Source: Deroplatys truncata
Taxonomy: Eukaryota; Arthropoda; Insecta; Mantodea; Mantidae
Reading direction: 5' to 3'
DNA length: 64,000 nt
Assembly: GCA_030765065.1 (NCBI GenBank)
Contig: CM060980.1
Location: 61,488,364 to 61,552,363 of the forward strand
Positions within the stretch are counted from its first letter, which is position 1. Every line of letters starts with the position of its first letter. Positions 11,390 to 22,125 of the stretch are shown here, one piece after another. The notes under the pieces are model-generated. The model ran no database searches and was not told the origin of the DNA. It saw only the letters and a program-made list of their open reading frames with translations. The position numbers were made by a program, and so were the translations under genes.

Positions 11390-11870
11390 GTATTTGAAGA
11401 CCATGCTGATAAAAATACTCTTTCGTGGAGAAATTGTGCAAAACAGTGCTTTATTTAGTCGTAGTTATATTTAGATTGGACAGATAGCTCCAACAATGTA
11501 CAGTAAATGTGTCCTCTTTGAGAGTAAAAAGTGTAATGTATTTCAGTGTTACATTATGTTAAAAGCATTTATTCTTGGAGATGCTTTGCAAAATATATTT
11601 TATTTAGTTATATATTTAAACATGGTTAATATATGTGATGACGAGTAAAGCTATTGCTTCAAGTTATAGGTTCATATGTGAATAATCTAGAATTGTGCAC
11701 GTAAAACAGGACGCCACTGTATGTTTGAAAAGGTAAACAGATACACACACCTCCTTCTTGTTTTAGATAAATTCTCCACCTGTGAAGGCCAGTAGAATGC
11801 CTCCCAAAGCTGCGATGACGGCATAAATGGAAGCGAGTGTTCGACAGTCCTGAGCTGACCAACCCAATTG
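11390..11870 (+). repeat. family C repeat, copy 5
   Basis: It begins inside the tandem subunit part (CTCTTTCGTGGAGAAATTGT, TTTGAGAGTAAAAAGTGTAA) and continues to the terminal segment with AATTGTGCACGTAAAACAGG, GGTAAACAGATACACACACC and CCACCTGTGAAGGCCAGTAG. It lacks the 5' part seen in copy 1. Confidence 0.6.
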
Positions 11871-11934
11871 GCGCACGGTAGAGGTGGACGTACACCCAGC
11901 CGATGATGTGATCAACATGCCTATCTCAAACGGA

Positions 11935-12125
11935 ATGTTGGTTTCCGTACCCTACAGTTCCCTGCCTATCATAGTTGATCAAATTCCATAGTTCCTGGGT
12001 GAGCACCGGTGCTTTACATGAAAAAAAAAAACCTCGATCCCATGGGTGGGCTCAAACCCACGAGCACTCCGTGCTGAGAACCGGAACACTACGCTCCAGC
12101 ATACTACACCACATCGCAGGACTTA
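11935..12125 (-). mobile_element. tRNA-derived SINE (reverse strand)
   Basis: On the minus strand an A-box-like TGTAGTATGCTGGAGCGTAG precedes TGGGTTTGAGCCCACCCATG, which contains the B-box GGTTTGAGCCC. An A-rich run on that strand (T-run when read as the element) and about 80 bp of body follow. It does not fold as an intact tRNA. Confidence 0.6.
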
Positions 12126-12129
12126 TTAA

Positions 12130-13805
12130 TACCTCATTAAAATTTCTTAGGTGATTAATTAATCTCTATCACACTCCCGGTCTTCCTCCCTCCAGCTTTC
12201 TGGTTCCTTATTGACACTGTTCTTCTTAATGGTGAAGTGTCTTTATTCATTTGTTGTTATAAATGACCCAGCGGTGACTTATTCAGGAGGAAGTTCAATT
12301 AAATTTGATTCGTTATTTAAGAAACTTCACAATGGTATTTTTTTAAGAAAATGCTTTCTCCATTCATATTATATACCAACTCTCCCCGAAACGAATGGAG
12401 ATATTTATGTGATGCTAGAGAATTCCACCTAAGTATTTTTGTATTCTGAACCAAAGTTCGGATATGTATTATTACGGGTCCAAACGATGAAAATGCTGGA
12501 TGAGTTACGTCTCAATTAAAGCCTCAGTCTTGCACACATGGAGTTACTTTTCTGGGTACACATGAAATCATTGCTCTGCAAAATTACCGCAAACACTACA
12601 GCGGAACTAATAGCAAGAATTATGCTACCCGGCACGGAAATCAGGAAGAAAGGTATTATTTTGAGTTCATTGGTCCAGAGTTACGCCAAATTGTTCAGCT
12701 AAGTCAGAGCAGACATTTCTATCAACTGTAAAATATAACAAACACTAACAACAGATTTTGTTACAGTTAATTAACAAAATCATGCATAAACAATCATTTG
12801 CGTTGCAGTTTTCTTTCAGTATTGCATCATTGAATCTCCGACCCATGATCACTGTCTCCGTTGTAACCATTATTTTACCAGTTGCTTACTACATATAGTT
12901 ATTGTGAAACAAATCCAAGCGTGTTGGGAAAAAGGATCGAACCCTAACTGGTATAGGTATGAATCATTATAGCAAAATGTACAAAAATAATTTCCTTTTC
13001 TGCGTTTTATTGATAAAAGTTACAACTAATTTATTTTTAATGATTTTCTGAATACCGGACACTAGAAAACAAACCACTGACTTCACGTAGTATATGTGTT
13101 TTTGCTTTACTTTGGCTGATCAAAATCAATCACGCCCTGTTATTGCACTGGGTTAGCAATTATATAATTTAACAAACTAACTCTGCTTTATACAAACTTT
13201 AACCTTTTCCATACTTCTTTCTGTTTTAAACAAGAACAATAGATGTATTATAAAAATCTCTCTTTGTTTGTTTTTCCCTTTATCGATGGACTCGATTAGT
13301 AATAAGTTTTGAAAGTTACTCACCAAAAGGCCAAGAATAGAAATTTTGAAAGGACCGAAACATAACGCACCTCAATTGGAGTTTTCCACCCCGCGTGCTA
13401 TCTGTCGAGCGATCTCTCGACGTCTCCCGTCACTCTTCTCGTGCCATCCAAACCAGGCCTGGAGGAAGGAGAATAGTCCCAAGTTTAGACGTCCCAGTGT
13501 TGCCATCCCACTATTAGCGAATTGCTCAGCCAATGACATGATCCGGCGCTCAGCGTTGCAGTCTTGAATATGCCTAACAACCAGAGGACCATAAGATGCT
13601 GCACTATATTATGTTAGTATCCCTGTTGACGCCAAACAGAGACAGGAGAAACTGGCTCATCATATACTCACATGGTGGTCGCTAGCATTTAGTGAAAAAC
13701 CCTGCACTCATTTTACGGATATCTATTATACTGGGTTGGCAAATTAGGTTTTGTTTTACGTACAGTATGCGAGATAGGTGGGCTCTCCAATTATCTTTAT
13801 ACTTA
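12130..13805. other. no gene recognised
   Basis: Short open frames at 12211-12432 and 13346-13567 have no recognisable family signature. A GGGTTGGCAAATTAGG near 13735 resembles a mariner end, but no opposite end is visible. Otherwise AT-rich and unassigned. Confidence 0.4.
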
Positions 13806-13809
13806 ATTC

Positions 13810-14165
13810 TTTTCATATGGTTTCATTTCGTATAAAATCCATTCCTGTGCATCCTTTCACTCTACGGATAAATTTCATTTCCGTTGACTGTATCTTACTT
13901 TCATTTCTTCCATATGTTATCCAAATTTCACTTCCGGACATTAATACTGGCACAGCCATTACCTTATAAAATTTTAATTTTGGATTTTTTCGGGTTTTAC
14001 TTTGAAGAGCTCCATTTATTGTTCCATAAATTGATTGCAATTCGCTTGTGTTTCACTTCCGAACACTGGTACAGCCTTATAAAATTTCAATTTTATATCT
14101 TTTCGGGTTTTATTTTGGAAATTTCTGTCCACAAATTAAATACAGTTTGTTCAACTCATTTTCAA
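13810..14165 (-). pseudogene. LINE ORF2 C-terminal fragment
   Basis: The minus-strand frame 14040-13813 reads KFYKVMAVPVLMSGSEIWI, then SEMKFIRRVKGCTGMDFIRN. This is the region just after the reverse transcriptase palm in many arthropod non-LTR retrotransposons (typically KFYKxMAxPxLLYGSExW...MxFLRxVxGCTRxDxIRN). Upstream on the same strand (14165-14040) there are stop codons and a partial internal duplication of the KIKPEK-KFYK stretch. It is 5'-truncated and non-functional. Which LINE clade it belongs to cannot be settled here. Confidence 0.7.
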
Positions 14166-14634
14166 TATCCCTGTCTCTATTATAGCTTATGTTATGCCTA
14201 GATAATAAAAATAAGCTATTGTTCCAGTATTTAATTTTCTATTACGATTTCTGATCGCACAGGATATTTACCCCGATGGGCCAAACTTTCGTTTTGCCCG
14301 TAGAAATTCTCAAATTATATACTATTCCAATTTAACTTAGCTTATACTGAAGAGTGTAAATTGTTATCAGTATTCTTTCTGTATTATTGCTGTATCATCT
14401 ACATATAACAAAAAAAGGTATAACAATCAATTAGGGGGTTGGAGGTACTATCACCCAAATGCTGTTCCTTATCTTACACCAGAATTACACAGTCATGAGG
14501 GCGCGACCCTTTCGGGGTCACGGTAATTCTTTGAGACAGTACAGCATGATATTCTTAGAACGTACGGTTTGTTAGTAGTAACACAAGAAGTCAAAAGAGG
14601 GCAGCAAAGGCAAAGAAAACTTTTGAGAGACAGA

Positions 14635-14815
14635 GAGAGAGGAATACAATGTTCTTTGGGCTCTTAAAGAAAGAACTAAGAAAGAGATTAGTGAAGTGTG
14701 TGCAGTGATAGTGTAGAGTGCGGAAACCTTGACGCTACGACGAACTGAAGAAAAACGATTAGAAAAATTTGAAATGTGAAATAGAGAAGAATGAAATCTA
14801 TGAGATGAAAGGCAA
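14635..14815 (+). pseudogene. LINE ORF2 C-terminal fragment (second type)
   Basis: The + frame reads ALKERTKKEISEVCAVIV, a stop, then SAETLTLRRTEEKRLEKFEM, a stop, and NREE. It aligns by eye with the LINE motif LVKxxVWSVALYGxETWTLRRxxEKRLEAFEMWxWRRM. Two in-frame stops replace tryptophan-type positions. It differs from the 13.8-kb fragment in both strand and sequence, so it is a separate insertion. Confidence 0.6.
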
Positions 14816-15090
14816 ATAAACTTTTGTTAAGCTTAGCTTTCTAAAATGAATTTAATACTTAGCGGGATATTTAGATTCCTATAACTTTGCACCCCATTAG
14901 AAAACGCAAAGTAATATGCCATACAGCTAGCTAAAGTAGAACCTAAGAAAACCAAGTTTCTTATAGATCGATTCGATATTATTGCTTGAAAAGGGAAAAA
15001 AGAAAGAAAAAAAAAATAAAAGAGGAAAACAGAGAGACAGAGACCAAGGAGACATACACACAGCAATAAGTGCTATTCATATTACATATA

Positions 15091-15635
15091 CAGGAAGAGC
15101 CAAAAGACTACGAACCGGCTGCGCGGTGTTTTTCCTGTCCGCGTCCTCGGCGCTCGTTACCGTCTGCCGCTATCATAGAAAGGCGCGGATGAAACCATAC
15201 ATTTTTAAAACTACTTTTAAAGAAGTTAACAACTTTATGAAAGTGTGTTTGAGGACAGAATTATTAGTGGAGATTTGTGGCCCCCTCGGTCCCCCGACCT
15301 AACCCCCGGCGATTTCTCTCTCTGGGGTAACTTAAAACAAAGTGTACAAGACAAACCCACACACCCTGGAAGAATTAAAACAAAATATCCACCAGCATTT
15401 CTCAACATGAAGTACGGCGAGTGTTGGATAATTTCCTAAAGAGATGCCAAAAATGTATGGACAACGACGGTGGCCAGTTTCAGCATCTCCTTTCATAAAG
15501 TTGGTAAGTAAAGCATTTAAAAGTAGTTTTAAAAATGTTGTATGGTTTCATCCGCGCTTTTCTATGATAGTGGCAGACGGCGAGTGCCACGGAAAAACAC
15601 CGCGCAGCCGGTTCGTAGTTTTTCGGCTCTCTCTG
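15091..15635 (+). mobile_element. mariner/Tc1-type deletion derivative, 545 bp
   Basis: Long imperfect terminal inverted repeats of about 110-120 bp (starting CAGGAAGAGCC at the left and CAGAGAGAGCC on the complementary right end, both running into ACTACGAACCGGCTGCGCGG) are flanked by TA at 15089 and 15636. Between them remains a C-terminal transposase piece. FEDRIISGDLWPPRSPDLTP, with the third catalytic Asp region, is in one frame. After a frameshift near 15405, NFLKRCQKCMDNDGGQFQHL ends the protein in another frame. The first two catalytic positions are deleted. It could move only with help from an intact relative. Confidence 0.8.
15245..15492 (+). pseudogene. mariner-like transposase C-terminal remnant
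   Basis: About 80 residues remain of a DDE-type transposase that normally has some 340. The SPDLTPGDFSLWG segment holds the conserved Asp of the last catalytic block. The following frame is shifted by one base and contains RCQKCMDNDGGQFQHLLS and a stop. The N-terminal helix-turn-helix and most of the catalytic core are missing, so no activity is expected. Confidence 0.75.
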
Positions 15636-15829
15636 TAGATACAGAAACATACCTAAAACTTTAAAAATACATTTTTTACTTCAGGGTAGCCCAATATATA
15701 CCTTAATTTCAGTAATTATTGAAAATTAGTAGAAAAGTATTATTGTAATTCAAGAATAAAATATTAATTATATATAAGTAACATTTGTGAGAGATAATTG
15801 GGTTCTCCTTCCAGCTTGAGGTACGAAAA

Positions 15830-16412
15830 ATCAGATGTGTTGCACTCACACGATTTTCTCTACTCTTGTAAAACAATTTTTACAAACGCTTATTCTCCAT
15901 CTGCTTCATGTTAATCGAGATAAACATTTTGCAGAAACTATCTTATTGCTAATTTTCTTGTAGATGCAAGAGGAATATGGTAGTCTTTTAAGAGTTGTAA
16001 GCTGTGTGGAGCATTTCATTCTCTTTGCATCTTCAGGATATACAAAAGCAAATAACGAATTCCCATTTGGGAAAAAGTATAAGTATTGAAAAATTCAAAC
16101 AAGTAACAAGGAATATCTCGGAAATATATATGGGCAAGGGTAGTCTAGTTTGAGGGATTTTCTTGAAAATCTTCTCGTCGCATCCTTGGAAGATACGAGT
16201 AGTAAATTCAGGTATCAAGGTTGGTATTTATCCAACTTTTCGTTTTTGAGTTATGCTGTTCACAGACTGATAACCAGACAGACACATACACACATGAACA
16301 TGTTTCTAAAATGCTTTATTTGGATTCAGGTCACCTCAAAATATTTCCGGTAAAATCTCGATATCGAATTTAGGGTGGAATGCAATACTCACTATACGTA
16401 GTAGAGAAAGTA
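15830..16412 (+). repeat. family A repeat, copy A3 (internally deleted)
   Basis: It has the 5' head (TGTTGCACTCACACGATTTT, TTCATGTTAATCGAGATAAA, CTAATTTTCTTGTAGATGCA) and the 3' third (GAGTTATGCTGTTCACAGAC to GTAGTAGAGAAAGTAA). The middle 230 bp or so between GAATATCTCGGAAAT and GGGTAGTCTAGTTTG is missing. Confidence 0.8.
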
Positions 16413-16424
16413 AAAACCTAATAA

Positions 16425-17640
16425 CTAATCCCCATTTGAGAAAAAGTATAACACTATCGAAATTCCAGTGCCCCATGAAGATATTTTTCCAATTATTAAC
16501 AAGAGAATAGCGGAACAATGAGTCAATGACTGGACCGAGAACTTCCCTAGTCAGCTTCACACTACCATAGCAGAATCCAACTACACGACACTCGCATTAG
16601 AAAGAAGAGACTCGTCCAAAAATTGGTCATACAAAATAAACATATTGCTACATACTTTCAAGAGAGGTACCTCCTACGTGTGATACATGCAAATGTCTTC
16701 TAACAGTGAAACACATACCCATGGATTGTCCACAATACAATTCAGTTAGAAAGAAAAAATTGCACACCAAATGACGTATCCACAGCATTAAATGAAAAAC
16801 AGTATATTTCAGCAGTGAAGAACTACCTTACAAACATTTCTGTGTACGATTTATTGTAATTCCCAATTTACATATACTTCTAATTGTTATTTGTATAAAT
16901 TGTGTCTAATATTAACACCCTCAACCAATGTACTCTAAAATGTTAAGATGCAATACTGTTTGGTTCTCTGTATTGTAACTTGTGTGTTTAATGTGGTCGC
17001 AATGTAACCTCGAAGTTATGCGACCTTAAATAAAGAAAAGGTGGGAGGGGGAAGTATAAGTATTGGAAAATTCAAACAAATAAGAATGAATATCTCGGAA
17101 ATGGTTCACTCAAAAAAAATGTATATGATATAAATTGGGTATTTTAACGAGATCTGCATTTTTTGTGCAGTAAAATCTTGACTGTTTCTGTTTACCAGTT
17201 ATGCAGAATCCATTCAGATTAAAGAGGACTTTTGAGGACATTCCCAAAAATTCAAGATATACAGTTCATTTACCATAAAAATATCTTGAACCATGATACT
17301 TTAATCAAAAACGTTAGATCAATTTTTGAGAAATAGAAATTTTCGAAAAATGTTGCATGTAAACGGTAGTTTTCTTGAAAATCTTTATATCGCACCCTTG
17401 GAAGATTCTAGACTCAAATACCAAGTTTGGATTTATCCTACTTTTCGTTTTTCGGTTATGCTATTCACGGACAGTTAGACATACACACATATGCAGAAAT
17501 ACACACAAGGATATACTTCCAAAAATGCTTTATTCGGATTCAGAGTACATCAAAACATGTATTTCCGGTGAAATCTCGGTATCGAATTATACTTACTATA
17601 AGTATACTATACTACTTAATATACGTAGTAGAAAAAGTAA
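16425..17640 (+). repeat. family A repeat, copy A4, split by a LINE insertion
   Basis: It starts with CCCCATTTGAGAAAAAGTAT, is interrupted at 16451, and resumes at 17052 with AAGTATAAGTATTGGAAAAT. It then runs through the whole 3' half to GTAGTAGAAAAAGTAA. It sits directly behind copy A3 in the same orientation. Confidence 0.8.
16451..17051 (+). mobile_element. 5'-truncated LINE insertion with target duplication
   Basis: AAGTATA occurs at 16444-16450 and again at 17052-17058, the 7-8 bp target duplication of this insertion into family A. Inside, frames with stops and shifts read IPVPHEDIFPIINKRIAEQ, then VNDWTENFPSQL, then EVPPTCDTCKCLLTVKHIPM and DCPQYNSVRKKKL. The CxxC...H...C cluster after an RNase H-like tail is typical of I/Jockey-group LINE ORF2 ends. 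The 3' untranslated part ends in a TTATGCGACCTTAAATAAAG tail. Confidence 0.75.
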
Positions 17641-17690
17641 TAACTCATATTGGAAAATGTCACATAATGAATCAAAATAAATAGCCAACT

Positions 17691-17985
17691 GGCCCGTAGC
17701 TCAGTCGGTAGAGCACCTGCTTGCTGTACGAGAGGTCCCTGTTTTGATTCCCGGCCAGGGGTGGGAATTTTTTTCTAGCCAAGAGAAGAAAAGCCAAGTT
17801 CTCTACCCAATCCTCCCCAGAGTCTGGAAGTATGAATGAGAATGTAAATGTGTGTGTGATCTAATGATTAAAACCCAAAAAGTGCAACAAAACCCAATAA
17901 GAGAATAAGTTCTAAAGGTAAGGCCGCCGATAAGACCAATGTAGTTAAAGGCGGGATATAAATCAAACTAAAGAAAGAAAAAAAA
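17691..17985 (+). mobile_element. tRNA-derived SINE
   Basis: The head is tRNA-like: TAGCTCAGTCGGTAGAGC is an excellent A-box, and TTTTGATTCCCGG gives a decayed B-box. The 3' acceptor strand does not pair with GGCCCGT, so this is not a working tRNA gene. A unique body of about 220 bp with TTAAAGGCGGGATATAAATC follows and ends in an A-rich tail. It lies 270 bp upstream of the Nup88-like exon. Confidence 0.75.
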
Positions 17986-18149
17986 ATTGCAGAATGTGTC
18001 AAAGGAAGAAGAAACACAATAATTGTATTGAAAGAATGGTAGACAAAACGAATATAGCTGCATGTTGTAACAAAAGTAATAACTTTATGTCAGAAATTAA
18101 TTGTATACGAAGATGTAGTGCGCCATAAAATTATTTCATTGTTTGCAAT

Positions 18150-18190
18150 ACTATCGGAAGTGGAACAGTAATCCCTTATCTTCCGGACTT
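18150..18190 (+). promoter_or_regulatory. ETS-type motifs upstream of the Nup88-like exon
   Basis: TATCGGAAGTGG (near 18153) and ATCTTCCGGAC (near 18178) are CGGAAG cores in opposite orientations, about 70-100 bp before the chosen ATG. Paired ETS sites without a TATA box are common in housekeeping promoters. The stretch between them and the ATG is less AT-rich than its surroundings. Inferred from motifs only. Confidence 0.4.
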
Positions 18191-18253
18191 AAAATTGGCG
18201 CCAGTTCCGTTTGCCGCTTCCACTGGCAAGTTGGTAGCCCTAACGTAAACATC

Positions 18254-18463
18254 ATGGAGGCTACAACGGACTGTCTTGGTTTAAGTGCCCGTAAGATATT
18301 TAAAATTGTGCGCGAAAGTTTTTCGAACCTCAAAGTGAAAACAAGAAATATTATAGAGTGTAAAGAGAACATTTTATTCGTATGGGATCATAGCCAGTGT
18401 GCACTTCAAGCGATCAATGTGAGGGCAGCAAGTGTCGACCATACCCCAAAGGATACTTACCAG
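18254..18463 (+). CDS. probable first coding exon of a Nup88-like nucleoporin
   Basis: The exon encodes 70 residues, starting MEATTDCLGLSARKIFKIV, with the diagnostic stretch TRNIIECKENILFVWDHSQC and ending at DTYQ. In Nup88 (mbo in flies) the N-terminal beta-propeller starts with a similar LTRNVV...LFLWD...YQ segment. Nup88 is a cytoplasmic-face nuclear pore protein that partners Nup214 and takes part in CRM1-dependent export. I chose ATG 18254 because of its context (ATCATGG) and because the frame upstream, though open to 18143, reads like untranslated sequence. The exon ends at CAG|GTGATA, phase 0. No exon 2 (expected to begin like a PxNPPLFxV segment) was found downstream, so the intron is very long or the copy is partial. 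The assignment rests on similarity remembered from the family. Confidence 0.55.
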
Positions 18464-20793
18464 GTGATAAATATTGACCAATTTTCTGTATATTAAGCAT
18501 TGGTATACATAAAGTCATTAATATTGTACTCTTACTTTGGGGTGGAAAATATAATTTACTCAAAATATGGTTGTCTCGACTCTGTTGCACGGCTTCGCCT
18601 TAATTGCTACAGAAACCACTGCTCGCAATTTAAAGCATTTGGGACCAATATATACGCTTTCTATACGTTGTAATTGTAGAGAAAGCCTTGCATAGTACCA
18701 AATAAGTCTATATTTAACAAGGCATCTTTGTTGATTTTATGAAGTTTGAGGTTATGTCATGTGAGATGCCATCTGGAGTATACAAAATTTTATTTTTTTC
18801 CTGCGGTATCTTTGTAAAATTAGCATGAGTTTTTGTACATCTCCTTCTTCCACACCCCTAAGAATACTGAATGTTGAACAAACTAGAATTAAAATCGGAT
18901 ATGTAGCTATTACCATTCTGGCTGAAAACAATATTGTTCTTCAGTATTAAATGAAAAAACAGTGCTTTCCGTTCAGTGCATTGGTCAGGAAAGAAACCCA
19001 ACAGGCCATTATTGGCAAGAGTAGCGCAAACATTGACATATTGTGTTCCAAATCATGCAGAGCAATGATGCTGCTAGGAATTTTCCGTAGAAAAAATTCG
19101 AGTTTATGATATCTCAGAGCTTTCTTGAGAACTATTGTATTGGCTTGTGGAAAACATTAAATATTTGTGGCAACATTAGCAAATGGAACCTGGGTATTGA
19201 AAGTAAAATTACAATTCCTTCTGATTAGCTTATAATAAGTTTGTTCTTTGGAATTTTATATGGGTGCTATTCAGTATGTGGGTAGGAGCTATAAGATTGT
19301 TTCCATTATTTCAATAATAGCTATAATTAACTTATTATTAACTTCAGTGTCATACTGTAACATAAGATATTTGAATAAATAATAAATGCAATTAAAATTA
19401 AGACAAAAAAATTGGGCTAAGATAAATATTTTTAAGAATTGGATTAAATTCAATAACCACCATGTTAATTTTTGCTTATTATATGTAATGATGGCATTAA
19501 AGAAATAAAATAAGTGATGTATGCATGTGTTACATATACATAATGGTTTTGCCTGATATGGAAGAATGGCCTAAAATTTTAAGATACTAGTCACTGTTAA
19601 ATGTTTTTAATTTTTATCTTGGCAAAATGCATGTAAATATGTGTTAAAAGTGAGAACGGCTCGCACACCTAACCACTGCAATAAACTTTACAAAGGAATG
19701 AAAGCATTGCATTGCTTGTTACTCAAACAACATAATTGTATGTTTTAGCCTTAAAATATGGAGACCTAAGTCAGTAATGCATCCATTATAAATCACAATG
19801 AAACATTGGGTTCTGTGGTATCTAAATATAACCCAAAGTTGGTAGTAGGTTAGAGCATATATATATATATATTATTTAAATTTGTGTGCCTACTTTTAAG
19901 TTTACGAATAACATCCACTGTTAGTAATAATGTTTAAAAAAAGCACACACAATACATAACAAATTACCTACATAACTCTTGGGTGAGCTAAGATACCAAT
20001 GAGCTGCCTTTTAGCAGAACAATCATCCTCGTCCTCATCGCATTGGTTAAGTTGCAAATTTAGTAGTGTTGACAATGGAGGAACCAAATGTACACTGCTT
20101 TTGACAGTATTCGCATCCTTAGTTGAATGTGTTAGACTTAAAATGAGTAGAATGCAAGTGTAGGCCAGATCAAGCTAAAATAAGAAAGCACTGGGTCCTT
20201 AATTGTGTAGATATAATCCAAGGTATCTGTGTGTGTGCGTGCATTGATGTAGCTGTAATTATGGGTCATGAAGGTTTGGAGATTTTCATTATATTTGTTA
20301 AGGTACAAATTTGGTGAAGAAGTCCATATATGCATTAGAATCTAGATATTGGTAAAAAGTTATGATGATACCTTCCTTCTGTGTGGCCCAGACATAGGTG
20401 TTAGTTTGAACATGAAAGGGTTAAGTTCTTTAGGAGTGTAAGACTCAGCATTATGATTTCCTGTTGTTGGCTCATTCAACTAGTAAGTTTATTGTTAGTT
20501 AAACTTCAATTAGTGTAAATGTTGTTTGCATAATACTTCTACTATGAAATAGGAAATGGAAAACAATTTAATATGCTCAAGAGTTATATACTGAAAAGTT
20601 TAAAACTATTTTTCGCTTGCTTTTGAATGCTAATGTTACATTTTTTTCTTTCCCAGAGAAAATCTTTAGTGTAGTGACTTCATGCCTCAAGTATACAGTT
20701 TTATAGACTGGCTAAAAATATAGTATGGTGTGTGCACAAATTAGTTTAAAAGAGAGTGACCTTTACCCCGATGATATGGAACAAAGACTAGTA
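18464..20793. other. AT-rich non-coding DNA, possible intron
   Basis: No repeats shared with the rest of the window, no transposase motifs and no convincing exon. A polypyrimidine tract plus AG occurs at about 20640-20660, but the frame after it is short. If the Nup88-like exon is real, this is the beginning of its first intron. Confidence 0.4.
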
Positions 20794-21596
20794 CAGTATA
20801 ACCTCAGTTATACATTTTAAAAGGGCGACGGCTAAAATAATGTGTAAATGAGAAAGTGGGATTGAAATTGTTCTATTACATTATTACTCAGACTAATTAT
20901 GTATTATTTGATAAAGAAAGCAATAAATTAAACATACATATAAATAAGAAACATGATACAGTATTTAGAGAACTTATATGCTTGCCAATACTGTTCTTCA
21001 TAATTCAAACTAAACAAACAAAACAAAAAAAAAAAGATTCAGAGTACCGGAGTCTTTACATTGGTTTCAAATGAATCTTCAATTTTTCTTGCTTCTTTGA
21101 TTTTTCCTTACAGTCATGCATTAATTGATTATATGCACTAATCACAGAAATGCTATCATCATTTAGGGTTATCAATGACAGGAATCGTTAATTTCTAGAG
21201 TTTCAATTACCTCAAGTACCATGGGAGCACTTTCATGATTTAGGCCTGCTTGTTCATCACCATCATCAACAGTATCATAGATATAACCTTACTTCACCAT
21301 TTTGTTAACCTGTATGCAGCAGTAATACGTTCTGAAAGTATTGATGCCGTGTCCAATATGCTTGCTGTTTTGTGGTGCAACAGCAATTATACAAAAACCA
21401 TACATATCTTAGCGCAGCATAAGCATAATATATAATAAAAGTTGATATATTTGTTACATGGGGACCAGAAAAATGTGCCATATTAATGAGCAAAAGTATA
21501 ATTGAGCGAAATATTAATAGACAAGTGGTACCTAAAAATTGAACATATATCTGTAAAAAATGAAGAAGTGAATAATGTATAAGTGGAGTTCAACAG
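20794..21596. mobile_element. Tigger/pogo-like MITE, about 800 bp
   Basis: The left end CAGTATAACCTCAGTTATAC resembles pogo/Tigger termini, which combine CAGT and TATAACC with GTTATAC-type sequence. The right end (GTATAAGTGGAGTTCAACAG) is its imperfect inverted partner. TA dinucleotides flank both ends (20792 and 21597). The interior has no intact frame. Confidence 0.55.
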
Positions 21597-22125
21597 TATT
21601 TGGCTAGTATTCATGCTTGCAGCTGGTGCAAGCAGTCAGTGCAATGCTCAGGTGACAAAGGATCGAGCCATCAACAGAAGGAATGATGTATTGTAATTCA
21701 CACCTAGGCACTTCAGAAAGAACTCGTTTCTCACATTTTATACTTCTGCAAATCAACTAAAATATGTATTAGGTTTTACTGTTCTGTAGATTAATATTTA
21801 TCTTCAAATATGTTAACTGCATTTAAATTAAATATATAATCAAAGTAGGATGATTCGCATAACAATGCATTGGCAAGATAATGTAGAAAAATCATGTTTG
21901 AAATCTTTGTAGCATTTACATTAATGGCGAACAAAAGTATAAAGTACCTATAAACAGAAACATCAGACTTTGAATGTAAATTATTGTCCAAAACTTAAAG
22001 GAGGACTGCACTAAATTTTTTTAAATACTTCTAACAATAAAACATAAACAATTCTGAGCACATTGTTGAAAACTGTGTCATTCTACCAACTGAAATTTTA
22101 GTGCTACAAATAGCGCTAATGTGAA
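21597..22125. other. no feature recognised
   Basis: AT-rich, stop-dense sequence between a MITE and the acidic leader of the transposase-type pseudogene. Confidence 0.4.

Noticed and set aside
14496-14520. Small GACCC-TTTCG-GGGTC hairpin as a terminator or regulatory RNA
   Set aside because: Five base pairs with a UUCG-like loop can occur by chance; there is no U-tract or neighbouring transcription unit in this eukaryotic context.
15245-15439. A stand-alone 64-codon gene
   Set aside because: It is the middle of a mariner transposase remnant inside terminal inverted repeats, with a frameshift just after it.
17375-17684. Overlapping 85-101 codon frames with SEYIKTCISGEISVSN-like peptides
   Set aside because: They fall within family A; similar peptides appear in other copies in several frames and on both strands, with no sign of codon-level conservation.
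17691-17762. A functional tRNA gene
   Set aside because: The A-box region is excellent, but the 3' acceptor strand does not pair with the 5' strand, the B-box is decayed and a SINE body with an A-rich tail follows.
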